Source of the DNA: Lysobacter prati | Lineage (GTDB): Bacteria > Pseudomonadota > Gammaproteobacteria > Xanthomonadales > Xanthomonadaceae | Length of the DNA: 64,000 nt | NCBI RefSeq assembly: GCF_009765215.1 | Contig: NZ_VLNV01000007.1 | Location: forward strand, 124,001 to 188,000 | Reading direction: 5' to 3' | In this document: positions 36,873 to 45,069 of the stretch, piece after piece | Layout of the letters: every line of letters begins with the position of its first letter | How positions within the stretch are numbered: position 1 is the first letter of the stretch | The notes under the pieces: model-generated | Databases searched by the model: none | Told to the model about the DNA's origin: nothing | What the model saw: only the letters and a program-made list of their open reading frames with translations | Program-made: the position numbers and the translations under genes

Positions 36873-38258
36873 ATGAGCACCCTTCAATCCAGCATTCATG
36901 CCGAAATGACGGCGCTGCTCGGCGATGGCTGGCGCACCGATCCCAGCGAACGCCTTGCGTACGCCTACGACAACTCGCGGCGGCAATCCCTGCCGGATGC
37001 AGTTGCGCTGCCGACCACGCGCGAGCAGGTCGTCGCGCTGGTGCGTGCCTGCCGAGTCCACGGCGTGCCCGTTGTTGCGCGCGGACGGGGCACCAATACC
37101 ACCGGCGCTGCGGTGCCGATTGCCGCGGGTGTGGTGGTCTCGTTCGAGCGGATGAACCGCATCGTCGATATCCGTCCCGGCGATCGCTGCGCGGTGGTGG
37201 AGCCCGGCGTACTTAACGGCGATCTGCAGGCGGCGCTGAAGCCGCATGGATTGTTCTGGCCACCCGATCCCACCAGCGCCGGCTACAGCACCGTCGGCGG
37301 CAACCTTGCCTGCAATGCCGGCGGCCCGCGCGCGGTGAAATACGGTGCCAGCCGCGACAACGTGCTGGCCATCACCGCGGTGACCGGCACCGGCGAGCTG
37401 ATCCACTGCGGTACCGCCACCACCAAGGGCGCGACCGGTTACGACCTGCAACGCCTTCTGGTCGGCAGTGAAGGCACGCTGGCACTGATCGTCGAGGCCA
37501 GCCTGCGCCTGACGCCGGCAGCGAAGTCGCGGCGGGCCTTGCGCGCGATCTACCGCGACGTGTCGAGCGCGGCGCAGGCAGTGGCGCGACTGATGGCGCA
37601 ACCGCTGACGCCTTCGATGCTCGAGTTCATGGATGCCAATGCAGTGCGGCTGGCACGCGACGTCGGCGGCGCCGACTTGCCGCACGATGCCGGTGCGCTG
37701 TTGATGGTCGAGGCCGATGGTGATGCCCAGACGCTGCCGCACGACATCGAAGCCCTGATGCGCGCCGCCGAGGGCGACGGCCTGATCTCGATCGACGATG
37801 CCGCCGACGAGGCCGCGCGCGAGAAGCTGTGGGCCGCGCGCAAGGCGCTCTCGCCGTCGTTGCGCACGCTGGCGCCGGGCAAGATCAATGAAGACGTGGT
37901 CGTGCCGGTGTCGCGCATTCCGCAGCTGGTCGATGGCGTGCAGTCGCTGTCGCGCGAGTTCGCATTGCCGATCGTCTGCTTCGGCCATGCCGGCAACGGC
38001 AACCTGCATGTGAACCTGCTCTACGATCCAGCTGACACATCGCAGAACGAACGTGCGCATGCGGCGATGGGACGTGTGTTCGCACTGACGCTTTCGCTGG
38101 GTGGCACCTTGTCGGGCGAGCACGGCATCGGCCTGGCCAAGCGCGAGTTCATGCCGCAGGCGATCGATGCGCCGACGCTGGCGATGATGCGGGCGGTGAA
38201 GGCGGCGTTCGATCCGGACGGGATTCTGAATCCGGGGAAGCTGTTGCCGGACTTGTAA
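36873..38258 (+). CDS. GlcD-type FAD-binding oxidoreductase (D-2-hydroxyacid dehydrogenase)
   Basis: This 461-residue flavoprotein has an N-terminal PCMH FAD-binding domain with VVARGRGTNTTGAAVP (~69-84) and STVGGNLACNAGGPRAVKYG (~140-160). The C-terminal FAD-oxidase domain has CFGHAGNGNLHVNL (metal/substrate histidines) and SGEHGIGLAKREFM. The family oxidises D-lactate, glycolate or other D-2-hydroxyacids; the exact substrate is not evident. The start at 36873 gives the normal MSTLQSSIHAEM beginning. No iron-sulfur subunit gene is adjacent, which argues against a GlcDEF complex. Confidence 0.85.
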   Translation: MSTLQSSIHAEMTALLGDGWRTDPSERLAYAYDNSRRQSLPDAVALPTTREQVVALVRACRVHGVPVVARGRGTNTTGAAVPIAAGVVVSFERMNRIVDIRPGDRCAVVEPGVLNGDLQAALKPHGLFWPPDPTSAGYSTVGGNLACNAGGPRAVKYGASRDNVLAITAVTGTGELIHCGTATTKGATGYDLQRLLVGSEGTLALIVEASLRLTPAAKSRRALRAIYRDVSSAAQAVARLMAQPLTPSMLEFMDANAVRLARDVGGADLPHDAGALLMVEADGDAQTLPHDIEALMRAAEGDGLISIDDAADEAAREKLWAARKALSPSLRTLAPGKINEDVVVPVSRIPQLVDGVQSLSREFALPIVCFGHAGNGNLHVNLLYDPADTSQNERAHAAMGRVFALTLSLGGTLSGEHGIGLAKREFMPQAIDAPTLAMMRAVKAAFDPDGILNPGKLLPDL

Positions 38259-38260
38259 CC

Positions 38261-38378
38261 GTCATCCCGGCGAAAGCCGGGATCCAGGCCATCACCGTCG
38301 ATGGATACCGGCTTCGTCGGGATGACGCGATTTCGCGGAAGGGCTACGGGCCTGGGTCCCGGCGTTCGCCGGGACGAC
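38261..38378. repeat. REP-like array, family B (three units)
   Basis: Units at 38261-38286 (GTCATCCCGGCGAAAGCCGG...), 38302-38326 (inverted) and 38352-38378 (inverted) all have the CCCGGC...GCCGGG hairpin. They fill the convergent gap between the FAD oxidoreductase and thiL, where they can act as 3' ends for both transcripts. Confidence 0.75.
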
Positions 38379-38383
38379 GCGGC

Positions 38384-39331
38384 CTATCCGAAATGCTCGT
38401 AACCCTTGCGCGGCGGCTGCCATTCCAGTGCGTCCGCGTCGAAGGCGCGCACGCCTTCCTTCGCGGTGATGCGACCGACCCAGCTGAGCTGCACGCCGAC
38501 GCTGTCGGCGAGTTGCTGGACGTCTTCGAGCCGATCGGACGGTGCGGTGAAGCACAGTTCGTAGTCGTCGCCACCCGCCACCTGCAGAAACCTGCGTGCA
38601 TCTCCGCTGGCGAACGCCATCAGCGCATCGGAGGCGGGCAGCGAATCCAGGTCGAGGTCGGAACCGTTGCCGCTTCCGCGGCAGATGTGGCCCAGGTCGG
38701 CAAGCAGTCCGTCGGACAGATCAACGCAGGCATGCGCCATGCCGACCAGTGCCCGGCCAAGCGCAACGCGCGGCACCGGTCTGTCGAGACGGGTGCGCAG
38801 TCGCGCATCAACGACTTCACCAGCGCACCATTGCTCCAGTGCCGCAGCGGCGTCGCCGAGCGTGCCACTGACCCAGACGTCGTCGCCGACCCGCGCAGCA
38901 TCACGACGCAGTGCGCTGCCGGGCGCGACAAAGCCGTGCACGGTCACGCTGATCGAGAGAGGGCCGCGCGTGGTATCGCCGCCGACGAGGGTGATGCGGT
39001 GCTGCGAGGCCAGGTCGAGGAAACCGTCGAGGAAACCGTCGAGCCAGGTTTCATCGTTGTCGGGCAGTGACAGCGACAGCGTGCACCAGGCAGGCTCCGC
39101 ACCCATCGCCGCCAGATCGGAGAGATTGACGGCCAGCGCCTTCCAGCCGATGTCGGCGGGCGCGGTTTCGGGCGGGAAATGCACGCCGGCGTTGAGCGTG
39201 TCGGTGGCAACGACCAGCTGCATCCCGGTCGGGATCTGCAGTACCGCGGCGTCGTCGCCGATGCCGACGATCACGTCGTCACGATCAGTGACGCGGGAAC
39301 GGATGCGGGCGATGAGGTCGAACTCGGCCAT
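38384..39331 (-). CDS. thiL: Thiamine-monophosphate kinase
   Basis: ThiL phosphorylates thiamin phosphate to the active diphosphate. The 315 residues show VGIGDDAAVL (~22-31), ATDTLNAGVHF, GWKALAVNLSDLAAMGA, VGGDTTRGPLSIS and VDLSDGLLADLGHI. The start at 39331 (MAEFDLI) matches the family; 20 more open codons upstream belong to a repeat. It is the last gene of the riboflavin-nusB group, ~60 bases after nusB. Confidence 0.96.
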   Translation of the reverse strand: MAEFDLIARIRSRVTDRDDVIVGIGDDAAVLQIPTGMQLVVATDTLNAGVHFPPETAPADIGWKALAVNLSDLAAMGAEPAWCTLSLSLPDNDETWLDGFLDGFLDLASQHRITLVGGDTTRGPLSISVTVHGFVAPGSALRRDAARVGDDVWVSGTLGDAAAALEQWCAGEVVDARLRTRLDRPVPRVALGRALVGMAHACVDLSDGLLADLGHICRGSGNGSDLDLDSLPASDALMAFASGDARRFLQVAGGDDYELCFTAPSDRLEDVQQLADSVGVQLSWVGRITAKEGVRAFDADALEWQPPRKGYEHFG

Positions 39332-39350
39332 GTTGTTCTCTTGCGCACTG

Positions 39351-39388
39351 CCCTCACCCCGGCCCTCTCCCGCATGCGGGAGAGGGAG
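39351..39388. repeat. GC-rich intergenic palindrome, family A
   Basis: CCCTCACCCCGG followed by CCCTCTCCCGC-AT-GCGGGAGAGGG, lying between nusB and thiL. It could slow or attenuate transcription into thiL. Confidence 0.7.
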
Positions 39389-39394
39389 CAAAGC

Positions 39395-39853
39395 TTACCT
39401 GCGCGGCGCCTGCACTTCGGTCGCGCGCCACGCCGCGGCGGCATGGTCGAGCACGCCGTTGACGTAGGTGTGGCCGTGCTCGGCGCCGAAGCGCTTGACC
39501 GACTCGATGGCCTCGTTGATCACCACGCGGTACGGCACGTCCGGACGTAGGCGCAACTCGTAGGCGGCGATGCGCAGTGCAGCACGCTCGATCGCATCGA
39601 CCTGGTCGATCTCGCGGTCGAGGAACGGTTGCAGCGCCTCGTCGAGGTCGTTGCAGTGCTGGTCGACGCCACGCACCAGGTCCTCGAAGTACTCCAGGTC
39701 GGCGACTTCGTGTGCCTGCTCGTGGGCGAACTGCGAAATCACGTCCGGCGCGGTGGCGCCCGACATCTGCCAGGCATACACGGCCTGCAGCGCGCGACGA
39801 CGCGCACGCGAACGGGCTACGGGGTCGATTCCATCGTTGCGACGGCGGTTCAT
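39395..39853 (-). CDS. nusB: Transcription antitermination factor NusB
   Basis: NusB binds boxA RNA with NusE (S10) and prevents premature termination in rRNA operons. The 152-residue all-helical protein has [27 protein letters not shown], and the C-terminal [19 protein letters not shown] and YVNGVLD signatures. The ATG at 39853 overlaps the ribH stop (ATGA). Confidence 0.95.
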   Translation of the reverse strand: MNRRRNDGIDPVARSRARRRALQAVYAWQMSGATAPDVISQFAHEQAHEVADLEYFEDLVRGVDQHCNDLDEALQPFLDREIDQVDAIERAALRIAAYELRLRPDVPYRVVINEAIESVKRFGAEHGHTYVNGVLDHAAAAWRATEVQAPRR

Positions 39854-40317
39854 GGCAGTTGTCCCAGCAGGTGACTCATTTCCAACGCGGCCAGTGCCGC
39901 CTCTTCGCCCTTGTTGCCGTGGCTGCCGCCTGCGCGGGCCTCGGCATCTTCGTGGCGCTCGACCGCGAGCACGCCGTTGGCCACGGGCAGGCCGTAGTCC
40001 AGCGATACACGCATCAGGCCATCCGAGCATCCGTCGGCGACCTGTTCGTAATGACGGGTGTCGCCGCGCACGACGCAACCCAGTGCAACCACGGCGGCAT
40101 GCTGCCCGGCGGCGCCAAGGCGCGCGGCCACGAGCGGGATCTCCCAGGCGCCGGGGACGCGGATCACGTCGACCGCGGTTTCGGCCACGCCGTTGTCGGT
40201 AAACGTCTTGCGTGCGCCGGCCACCAGCGTATCGGTGATGCGCGGGTTCCAGCGACTGGCGATGATCGCGAAACGCGCGCCTTCGGGGCTGCGCAGGTCG
40301 CCTTCGTAATGGGGCAT
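39850..40317 (-). CDS. ribH: 6,7-dimethyl-8-ribityllumazine synthase
   Basis: RibH makes lumazine from the RibB product and the RibD product. The 155 residues have [38 protein letters not shown] (with the catalytic histidine) and [16 protein letters not shown] chose the ATG at 40317 (MPHYEGDL) since the family starts there; a GTG/ATG nine codons upstream is possible. Coupled to nusB. Confidence 0.95.
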   Translation of the reverse strand: MPHYEGDLRSPEGARFAIIASRWNPRITDTLVAGARKTFTDNGVAETAVDVIRVPGAWEIPLVAARLGAAGQHAAVVALGCVVRGDTRHYEQVADGCSDGLMRVSLDYGLPVANGVLAVERHEDAEARAGGSHGNKGEEAALAALEMSHLLGQLP

Positions 40318-40397
40318 GGGGGATTGTCCGGAGTGGGCGGGCATTTTAGCGCGTTAAGGGAACAGGCCTCGGCCTACGGCCTCGACCCCCTCCCGGC

Positions 40398-40420
40398 CTC
40401 CCCCTGCAAGCAGGGGGAGG
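40398..40420. repeat. GC-rich palindrome between ribBX and ribH
   Basis: CCTCCCCCTGC-AA-GCAGGGGGAGG, a perfect 11-bp stem with a loop of AA; the flanks add CCCCTCCCGG. It begins ~10 bases after the ribBX stop. Confidence 0.65.
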
Positions 40421-40429
40421 AGCGAAGCG

Positions 40430-41554
40430 TCAGTGCGGAAGTTCGACGTACTCGACCACTTCCAGGCCAAAGCCGGCCAGGCCGATCTGCCGGCGCGGGG
40501 TGCCGAGCACCCGCAGCTTGCCCAGGCCGAGATCGGCCAGGATCTGGCCGCCGGCACCGTTGCGGCGCCACTCGGCGAGGGCGTGCCCCGGGGTCGCCGC
40601 CGCCGGCGTGGCGTCAGCGTCGGCCTGCACCGGCGCGCGCACGCGTGCCAGCAGTGCGTCGGCATCGGCGCCGTCCGCCAGCAGCACCAGTGCGCCGCTG
40701 CCCTGGCTGGCGATCGCCTTGAGCACGTCGCCGACCGCCGGGCCGAAATCCGCGCGCCGCCAGTGCACTGCATCGGCCAGCGGATTGAGCATGTGCACGC
40801 GCACCATGGTCGGCGATGCCGGGTCGGGCTCGCCGCGACGCAGGGCGAAATGCAGGCCGTGGCTGAGGCGGTCGCGGTAGGTGAACAACTGGAACGGGCC
40901 GTGCTCGGTCTCGACCTCGCGCTCGTCGATACGCTCGATCGTGTGTTCGGTCTCGAGGCGGTATCGGATCAGTTCCTCGATCGAGCCGATCTTCAGGCCG
41001 TGCTCGGCGGCGAACAGTTCCAACTGCGGGCGACGCGCCATGCCGCCATCGGGGTTGAGGATCTCCACCAGCACGCCGGCCGGTTCCATGCCCGCAAGCA
41101 ACGCCAGGTCGGCGGCCGCCTCGGTATGGCCGGCGCGGTTGAGTACGCCACCGGGCTGGGCCTGCAGCGGGAAGATGTGACCGGGCTGGTTGAGATCGCT
41201 CGGCGCCGCGTCCGGACGCACCGCGGTGCGGATGGTGTGGGCGCGGTCGTAGGCGGAGATGCCGGTGGTGACGCCTTCGGCCGCCTCGATGCTCACCGTG
41301 AAGTTGGTGTGGTGCTGCGAAGTGTTGTCGCGAACCATCGGCGGCAGGCCGAGCTGGCGGCAGCGTTCGCGAGTGAGCGAAAGGCACACCAGGCCGCGTG
41401 CATGCGTGACCATGAAGTTGATGTCCTGCGGGCGCACGAGTTCGGCGGCCATGATCAGATCGCCTTCGTTCTCGCGGTCCTCGTCATCGACGATGACGAC
41501 CATGCGGCCGTTGCGGATTTCTTCGAGCAGTTCGGGGATGGGGCTGAAAGGCAT
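40430..41554 (-). CDS. ribB: 3,4-dihydroxy-2-butanone-4-phosphate synthase with degenerate RibA domain (RibBX)
   Basis: The 374 residues form two domains. Residues 1-~200 are an intact RibB: VDDEDRENEGDL (acidic loop), HTNFTVSIEA, TTGISAYDRAHTI and HIFPLQA...GGVLNRAGHTEA. Residues ~205-374 resemble GTP cyclohydrolase II but have no cysteine at all, so the zinc triad (CLTGD...LRCDC) is gone (VRVHMLNPLADAVHW instead). The RQEGRG phosphate loop is also missing. Such proteins are known as RibBX. The start at 41554 (MPFSPIPELLEEI) fits. It lies 10 bases downstream of ribE. Confidence 0.93.
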   Translation of the reverse strand: MPFSPIPELLEEIRNGRMVVIVDDEDRENEGDLIMAAELVRPQDINFMVTHARGLVCLSLTRERCRQLGLPPMVRDNTSQHHTNFTVSIEAAEGVTTGISAYDRAHTIRTAVRPDAAPSDLNQPGHIFPLQAQPGGVLNRAGHTEAAADLALLAGMEPAGVLVEILNPDGGMARRPQLELFAAEHGLKIGSIEELIRYRLETEHTIERIDEREVETEHGPFQLFTYRDRLSHGLHFALRRGEPDPASPTMVRVHMLNPLADAVHWRRADFGPAVGDVLKAIASQGSGALVLLADGADADALLARVRAPVQADADATPAAATPGHALAEWRRNGAGGQILADLGLGKLRVLGTPRRQIGLAGFGLEVVEYVELPH

Positions 41555-41564
41555 GGGGTGTTCC

Positions 41565-42158
41565 TTAATTCTTCGCCAGAAGGCGCTCGACATAGCGCGC
41601 GACCAGGTCGATCTCGAGATTGACCGCATCACCGACGGCGGTTTGCGCGAACGCGGTGTTGGCAACCGTGTGCGGAATCAGCGCGACGTCGAAGCCGTCG
41701 TCATCGACTTCGTTGACGGTCAGGCTGACACCGTCGACGCAGATCGATCCCTTCTTGGCGATGTAGCGCAGCAGCGGCGCCGGTGCGTTGAAGCGCCAGC
41801 GCTGCGCGCGCGCATCTTCGGTGACGGAGGCGACACGGCCGAGCCCGTCGACGTGACCGCTGACCAGGTGACCGCCGAGGCGATCGGTCGGGCGCATCGC
41901 CCGCTCAAGGTTCAGCACCGCGCCCGTCTTGAGCGCGCCGAGCGTGGTCAACGACAAGGTTTCGTTGGAGGCATCGGCAGCGAACGAGTTCGCGTCGAAC
42001 TCGACCACGGTCAGGCACACGCCGTTGACGGCGATGCTCTCGCCGAGCTTGACCGAATCGAACTCGAGCGTGCCGACGTCGACGGTCAGGCGAACGTCGC
42101 CGCCGCGGCTCTCGGTGCTTGCGAGGCGGCCGACGCCTTCGATGATGCCGGTGAACAT
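41565..42158 (-). CDS. ribE: Riboflavin synthase, alpha chain
   Basis: Riboflavin synthase dismutates two lumazines to riboflavin. The 197 residues contain two lumazine-binding repeats: MFTGIIEGVG...SIAVNGVCLTVV (1-~95) and GHLVSGHVDG...SICVDGVSLTVNEV (~96-190). The start MFTGIIEG is invariant in the family. It is the first gene after the FMN riboswitch and its terminator, and so directly controlled by it. Confidence 0.96.
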   Translation of the reverse strand: MFTGIIEGVGRLASTESRGGDVRLTVDVGTLEFDSVKLGESIAVNGVCLTVVEFDANSFAADASNETLSLTTLGALKTGAVLNLERAMRPTDRLGGHLVSGHVDGLGRVASVTEDARAQRWRFNAPAPLLRYIAKKGSICVDGVSLTVNEVDDDGFDVALIPHTVANTAFAQTAVGDAVNLEIDLVARYVERLLAKN

Positions 42159-42248
42159 CAGCGCACCCCCGGCAGGGAGGCGACGCAGGCAGAAATGTTG
42201 ATGGAAGCAAGGACGATGGACATGAAACGTTTCCCGCAAAGGTGAGCG

Positions 42249-42271
42249 AAAAACGCCTCAAGGCATGAGGC
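42249..42271 (-). terminator. Riboswitch-controlled intrinsic terminator
   Basis: On the minus strand GCCTCA-5-TGAGGC (42271-42255) is followed by G and five Ts (42253-42249). It lies between the FMN aptamer and ribE, ~90 bases before the ribE start. Directly upstream, CACGGCC-4-GGCCGTG (42277-42294) forms a competing or anchoring hairpin, so this is the likely expression platform. Confidence 0.75.
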
Positions 42272-42301
42272 AGGCACACGGCCGCGAGGCCGTGGGCAGC
42301 T

Positions 42302-42482
42302 GTCTTCTTTCATCCGGACTATGAGCGGCGCCATCGCTGGCTCCGCTGGACCGTCGGCTCCGGCATCTGACCGGATCTGCTGACCCTCCGGCGTGACCGG
42401 AGGCGCTCGCGGGCTCGTGCAGACTGGCCTGGGCTGGCCTGCACCTACCGCCGGTGGGGAATTCCACCCCGCCCTGAAGACG
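42302..42482 (-). promoter_or_regulatory. FMN riboswitch (RFN element)
   Basis: The canonical RFN order is present on the minus strand: TCTTCAGGGCGGGGTGGAA, TTCCCCACCGGCGGTA, AGCCCGCGAGCG, GGTCAGCAGATCCGGT, CCGGAGCCGACGGT and AGTCCGGATGAAAGAAGA closing helix P1. The variable P3 arm carries a CCTCCGG/CCGGAGG hairpin. FMN binding would favour the terminator at 42249-42271 and shut off ribE-ribBX-ribH-nusB-thiL. Confidence 0.96.
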
Positions 42483-42515
42483 TCGTGTTGTGGTTGCCGG
42501 TGGATTGGCGCGGCG

Positions 42516-42524
42516 ATTCTAGCA
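42516..42524 (-). promoter_or_regulatory. Extended -10 promoter of the riboflavin operon
   Basis: TGCTAGAAT on the minus strand (42524-42516) has a TGn extension; no good -35 is visible. Transcription would begin ~25 bases before the riboswitch. Confidence 0.5.
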
Positions 42525-42589
42525 TCCGGGTCCGGGGCGGCCTCCGGGCCGGTCGGCGGACGCAGTGTTCCACCGGTCCGGGTTGGAGG

Positions 42590-43363
42590 TCAGCGTTTGC
42601 TGCGCAGGTGGAGGAACAGTGGCCACTGGATCAGGCGGGTGTCGCCCTCCCCGCCCCAGGCCGCGGCCAGCTCCGGACCGTGGCGGGCGACCGGGTCCTC
42701 GCCGGTGTCGGCGGCGCAGCGGGCCACCGCCGACATGCTCGACAGGTAGCGCAGGAACTGGCCCAGGCCCCATTCGACCTCCAGCCACAGCTCCGGTGCG
42801 GGCAGTGCCGGGAACGGCCAGTCGTAGCCGGCGTAGCGGGCATCGATCTGTGCGCGTTCGGGCGGCCAGTAGGGTTCGATGCGGGCGCGGAAGGCTTCCA
42901 CCGCATCGACCATCCCCTCCGGCGCGATGAAGTCACCGTAGCCCCAGGCCGCGAGCACGCCGCCGTGGGTGAGCACGCGCTCGCATTCGCGGAAGAACGG
43001 TTCGCGATCGAACCAGTGCAGCGCCTGCGCGACCGCCACCAGCTGCACGCTACCGTCGCCAAGCGTGGTGCGTTCGCCGGGCTCGACCGCGAGGCTGACA
43101 TTGCCCTGCCCGCCCTGCGCCCAGTGCTGGGCCAGCTGCTTGGCGCTGGGTTCGGTGGCATGGACGTGGGCGAAGCGGGCCGCCAGGCCGCGCGTAGCCT
43201 GGCCGCTGCCGCAGCCCGGTTCCCAGACATTGGCGGTGGCCGGAACGGCCGCGGCGATCGCGTCGAACAACGCGTCCGGGTATTCCGGGCGCGCCTGCGC
43301 GTAGGCATCGGCGACCGCGGAAAAGTGGTCCTTGAAGTTCGTCGATGCCGGGTCCGTGGCCAT
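42590..43363 (-). CDS. Class I SAM-dependent methyltransferase
   Basis: This 257-residue Methyltransf_11-type enzyme has FSAVADAYAQARPEYP, motif I VWEPGCGSGQATRGLA (46-61), an ATEPSAKQL acidic loop and VAVAQALHWFDREPFF (motif IV). It looks like the broad family annotated near rib genes in Xanthomonads; the substrate is unknown. It lies between ribD and the riboswitch on the same strand, 27 bases downstream of ribD, and likely shares the ribD transcript. Confidence 0.85.
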   Translation of the reverse strand: MATDPASTNFKDHFSAVADAYAQARPEYPDALFDAIAAAVPATANVWEPGCGSGQATRGLAARFAHVHATEPSAKQLAQHWAQGGQGNVSLAVEPGERTTLGDGSVQLVAVAQALHWFDREPFFRECERVLTHGGVLAAWGYGDFIAPEGMVDAVEAFRARIEPYWPPERAQIDARYAGYDWPFPALPAPELWLEVEWGLGQFLRYLSSMSAVARCAADTGEDPVARHGPELAAAWGGEGDTRLIQWPLFLHLRSKR

Positions 43364-43390
43364 GACTGCCTCCTTTGTGGCGGTGATTCG

Positions 43391-44494
43391 CTAGCCGCCT
43401 GCTGTCGTCGGTTGCGGCCGCAACAGCAGCCTTACGTCCTGGCCAATGTAGCGCGACTCGACGATGGCCATGTCGAGCTTCTGTGACATCGCGTCGATGG
43501 CGAGGCCATCGAACATTGGCCGCGCGCGTTCGCCCAGCAACACCGGCGCCACGTACAGCAGCACTTCGTCGACCAGTTCCGCGGCGAGGAAAGCACCTGC
43601 AAGCGTGGCGCCGGCTTCGAGCTGGATCTCGTTGACGCCGCGCTCTGCAAGCAGGCGCAGCACCGCTTCGAGGTCGAAGCGGCCTTCGCGCACGGTCACT
43701 GCCGCCAACTGGGCCTGGATGCCGCGCGGCGGTTTGGCATCGGGTGCGTGGATGTAGAGCGTCGGCGCATCGCCTTCGCGCACGCGGCCGCGCGCGACCG
43801 TGGCCAGGCCCGGGTCGAGCACGACGCGCAGCGGGGCCACGAACGGCGTGTCGCCTTCCAACCGCACGGTCAGCGACGGGTCGTCGGCGAGCACGGTGCC
43901 GGCGCCGGTCACGATCGCGCCGGCGCGTGCGCGCCAGTGCTGCACGTCGAGGCGCGAGGCTTCGCCGCTGATCCACTTCGACTCGCCACTGGCCAGCGCG
44001 CTGCGCCCGTCCAGGCTGGTCGCCAGCTTCACCCGCAACCAGGGGCGCCCACGTTCGACACGCGACAGAAAGCCGCGGTTGAGTGCACGCGCCTGCGTTT
44101 CCATCAAACCCGATTCGACCGCGATGCCAGCGGCCTTCAAACGTTCGAAGCCGGCGCCGTCGACCTGCGGAAACGGATCGCGCATCGCCGCGACCACGCG
44201 CGTGACGCCGGCGGCAATCAATGCATCGGCACAAGGACCAGTGCGTCCGGTATGCGCGCATGGTTCCAGCGTTACGTAGGCCGTCGCACCGCGGGCGCGT
44301 TCGCCCGCTGCGCGCAAGGCAAAAACTTCGGCATGCGGCTCACCGGCACGCTGGTGCCAGCCTTCGCCGACGACCTCATCGCCGTGCGCGATCACGCAAC
44401 CCACCATCGGGTTGGGCTTGGTGGTGTAGGCACCGCGCTCGGCCAGGCGCAGGGCCTGGGCCATCATCGCGTGGTCGGTGGCGGTGAACGCCAT
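43391..44494 (-). CDS. ribD: Bifunctional pyrimidine deaminase/reductase RibD
   Basis: RibD deaminates and then reduces the pyrimidine intermediate of riboflavin synthesis. The 367 residues comprise an N-terminal zinc deaminase (H54-A-E56; PCAHTGRTGPC with C79 and C88) and a C-terminal NADPH reductase (~150-360; LRVKLATSLDGRSAL, GAGTVLADDPSLTVR). The ATG overlaps the nrdR stop by one base (TGATG), the common nrdR-ribD coupling. Confidence 0.97.
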   Translation of the reverse strand: MAFTATDHAMMAQALRLAERGAYTTKPNPMVGCVIAHGDEVVGEGWHQRAGEPHAEVFALRAAGERARGATAYVTLEPCAHTGRTGPCADALIAAGVTRVVAAMRDPFPQVDGAGFERLKAAGIAVESGLMETQARALNRGFLSRVERGRPWLRVKLATSLDGRSALASGESKWISGEASRLDVQHWRARAGAIVTGAGTVLADDPSLTVRLEGDTPFVAPLRVVLDPGLATVARGRVREGDAPTLYIHAPDAKPPRGIQAQLAAVTVREGRFDLEAVLRLLAERGVNEIQLEAGATLAGAFLAAELVDEVLLYVAPVLLGERARPMFDGLAIDAMSQKLDMAIVESRYIGQDVRLLLRPQPTTAGG

Positions 44495-45015
44495 CAGCGC
44501 TTCCTGCCGCGTGGCGTCGGCTCCGGCTCGCCATCGAGCAACGGCAACTGGCCTTCGGCGGAGCTGTCGCTTTCGAGACGGTCGAGCTCCTCGCGGAAGT
44601 CCGCCACGTCCTGGAACGCACGGTAGACCGAGGCGAATCGCACGTAGGCGACGTGGTCGAGCTTGCGCATCTCGGCCATGACGAATTCGCCGACGCGACG
44701 CGATTGCAGCTCGCGCTCGGCGGTCATGCGCAGCTGGTGCACGACTGCGCGCACCGCCGCTTCGATCTGCTCTTCCGCCACCGGCCGCTTCTGCAGCGCG
44801 CGGTCGAAACTCGCTCGCAGTTTGCGTGCGTCGAACGCCTCGCGGCGGCCGTCGCTCTTGATCACCAGCGGCAGCTTCAGCTCGATGGTTTCAAGCGTGG
44901 AAAAGCGTTCGCCGCAGGCCTCACAGACACGGCGCCGGCGAATCGTGGCGCCATCGTCGGACACCCGCGAGTCGATCACGCGGGTGTCGTTGTGTTGGCA
45001 GAAGGGGCAATGCAT
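44494..45015 (-). CDS. nrdR: Transcriptional repressor NrdR
   Basis: NrdR represses ribonucleotide reductase genes. The 173 residues carry a zinc ribbon (C3, C6, C31, C34 in MHCPFC and CEACGERF) and an ATP-cone (~49-139; [18 protein letters not shown]), plus a charged C-terminal tail (~150-173). It lies 54 bases downstream of glyA, in the widespread glyA-nrdR-ribD order. Confidence 0.97.
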   Translation of the reverse strand: MHCPFCQHNDTRVIDSRVSDDGATIRRRRVCEACGERFSTLETIELKLPLVIKSDGRREAFDARKLRASFDRALQKRPVAEEQIEAAVRAVVHQLRMTAERELQSRRVGEFVMAEMRKLDHVAYVRFASVYRAFQDVADFREELDRLESDSSAEGQLPLLDGEPEPTPRGRKR

Positions 45016-45069
45016 CGCGTTACCCCTTTCCGCGCCGCAGCGTCACACGAGCCGCCGGCGTGGCCATCC

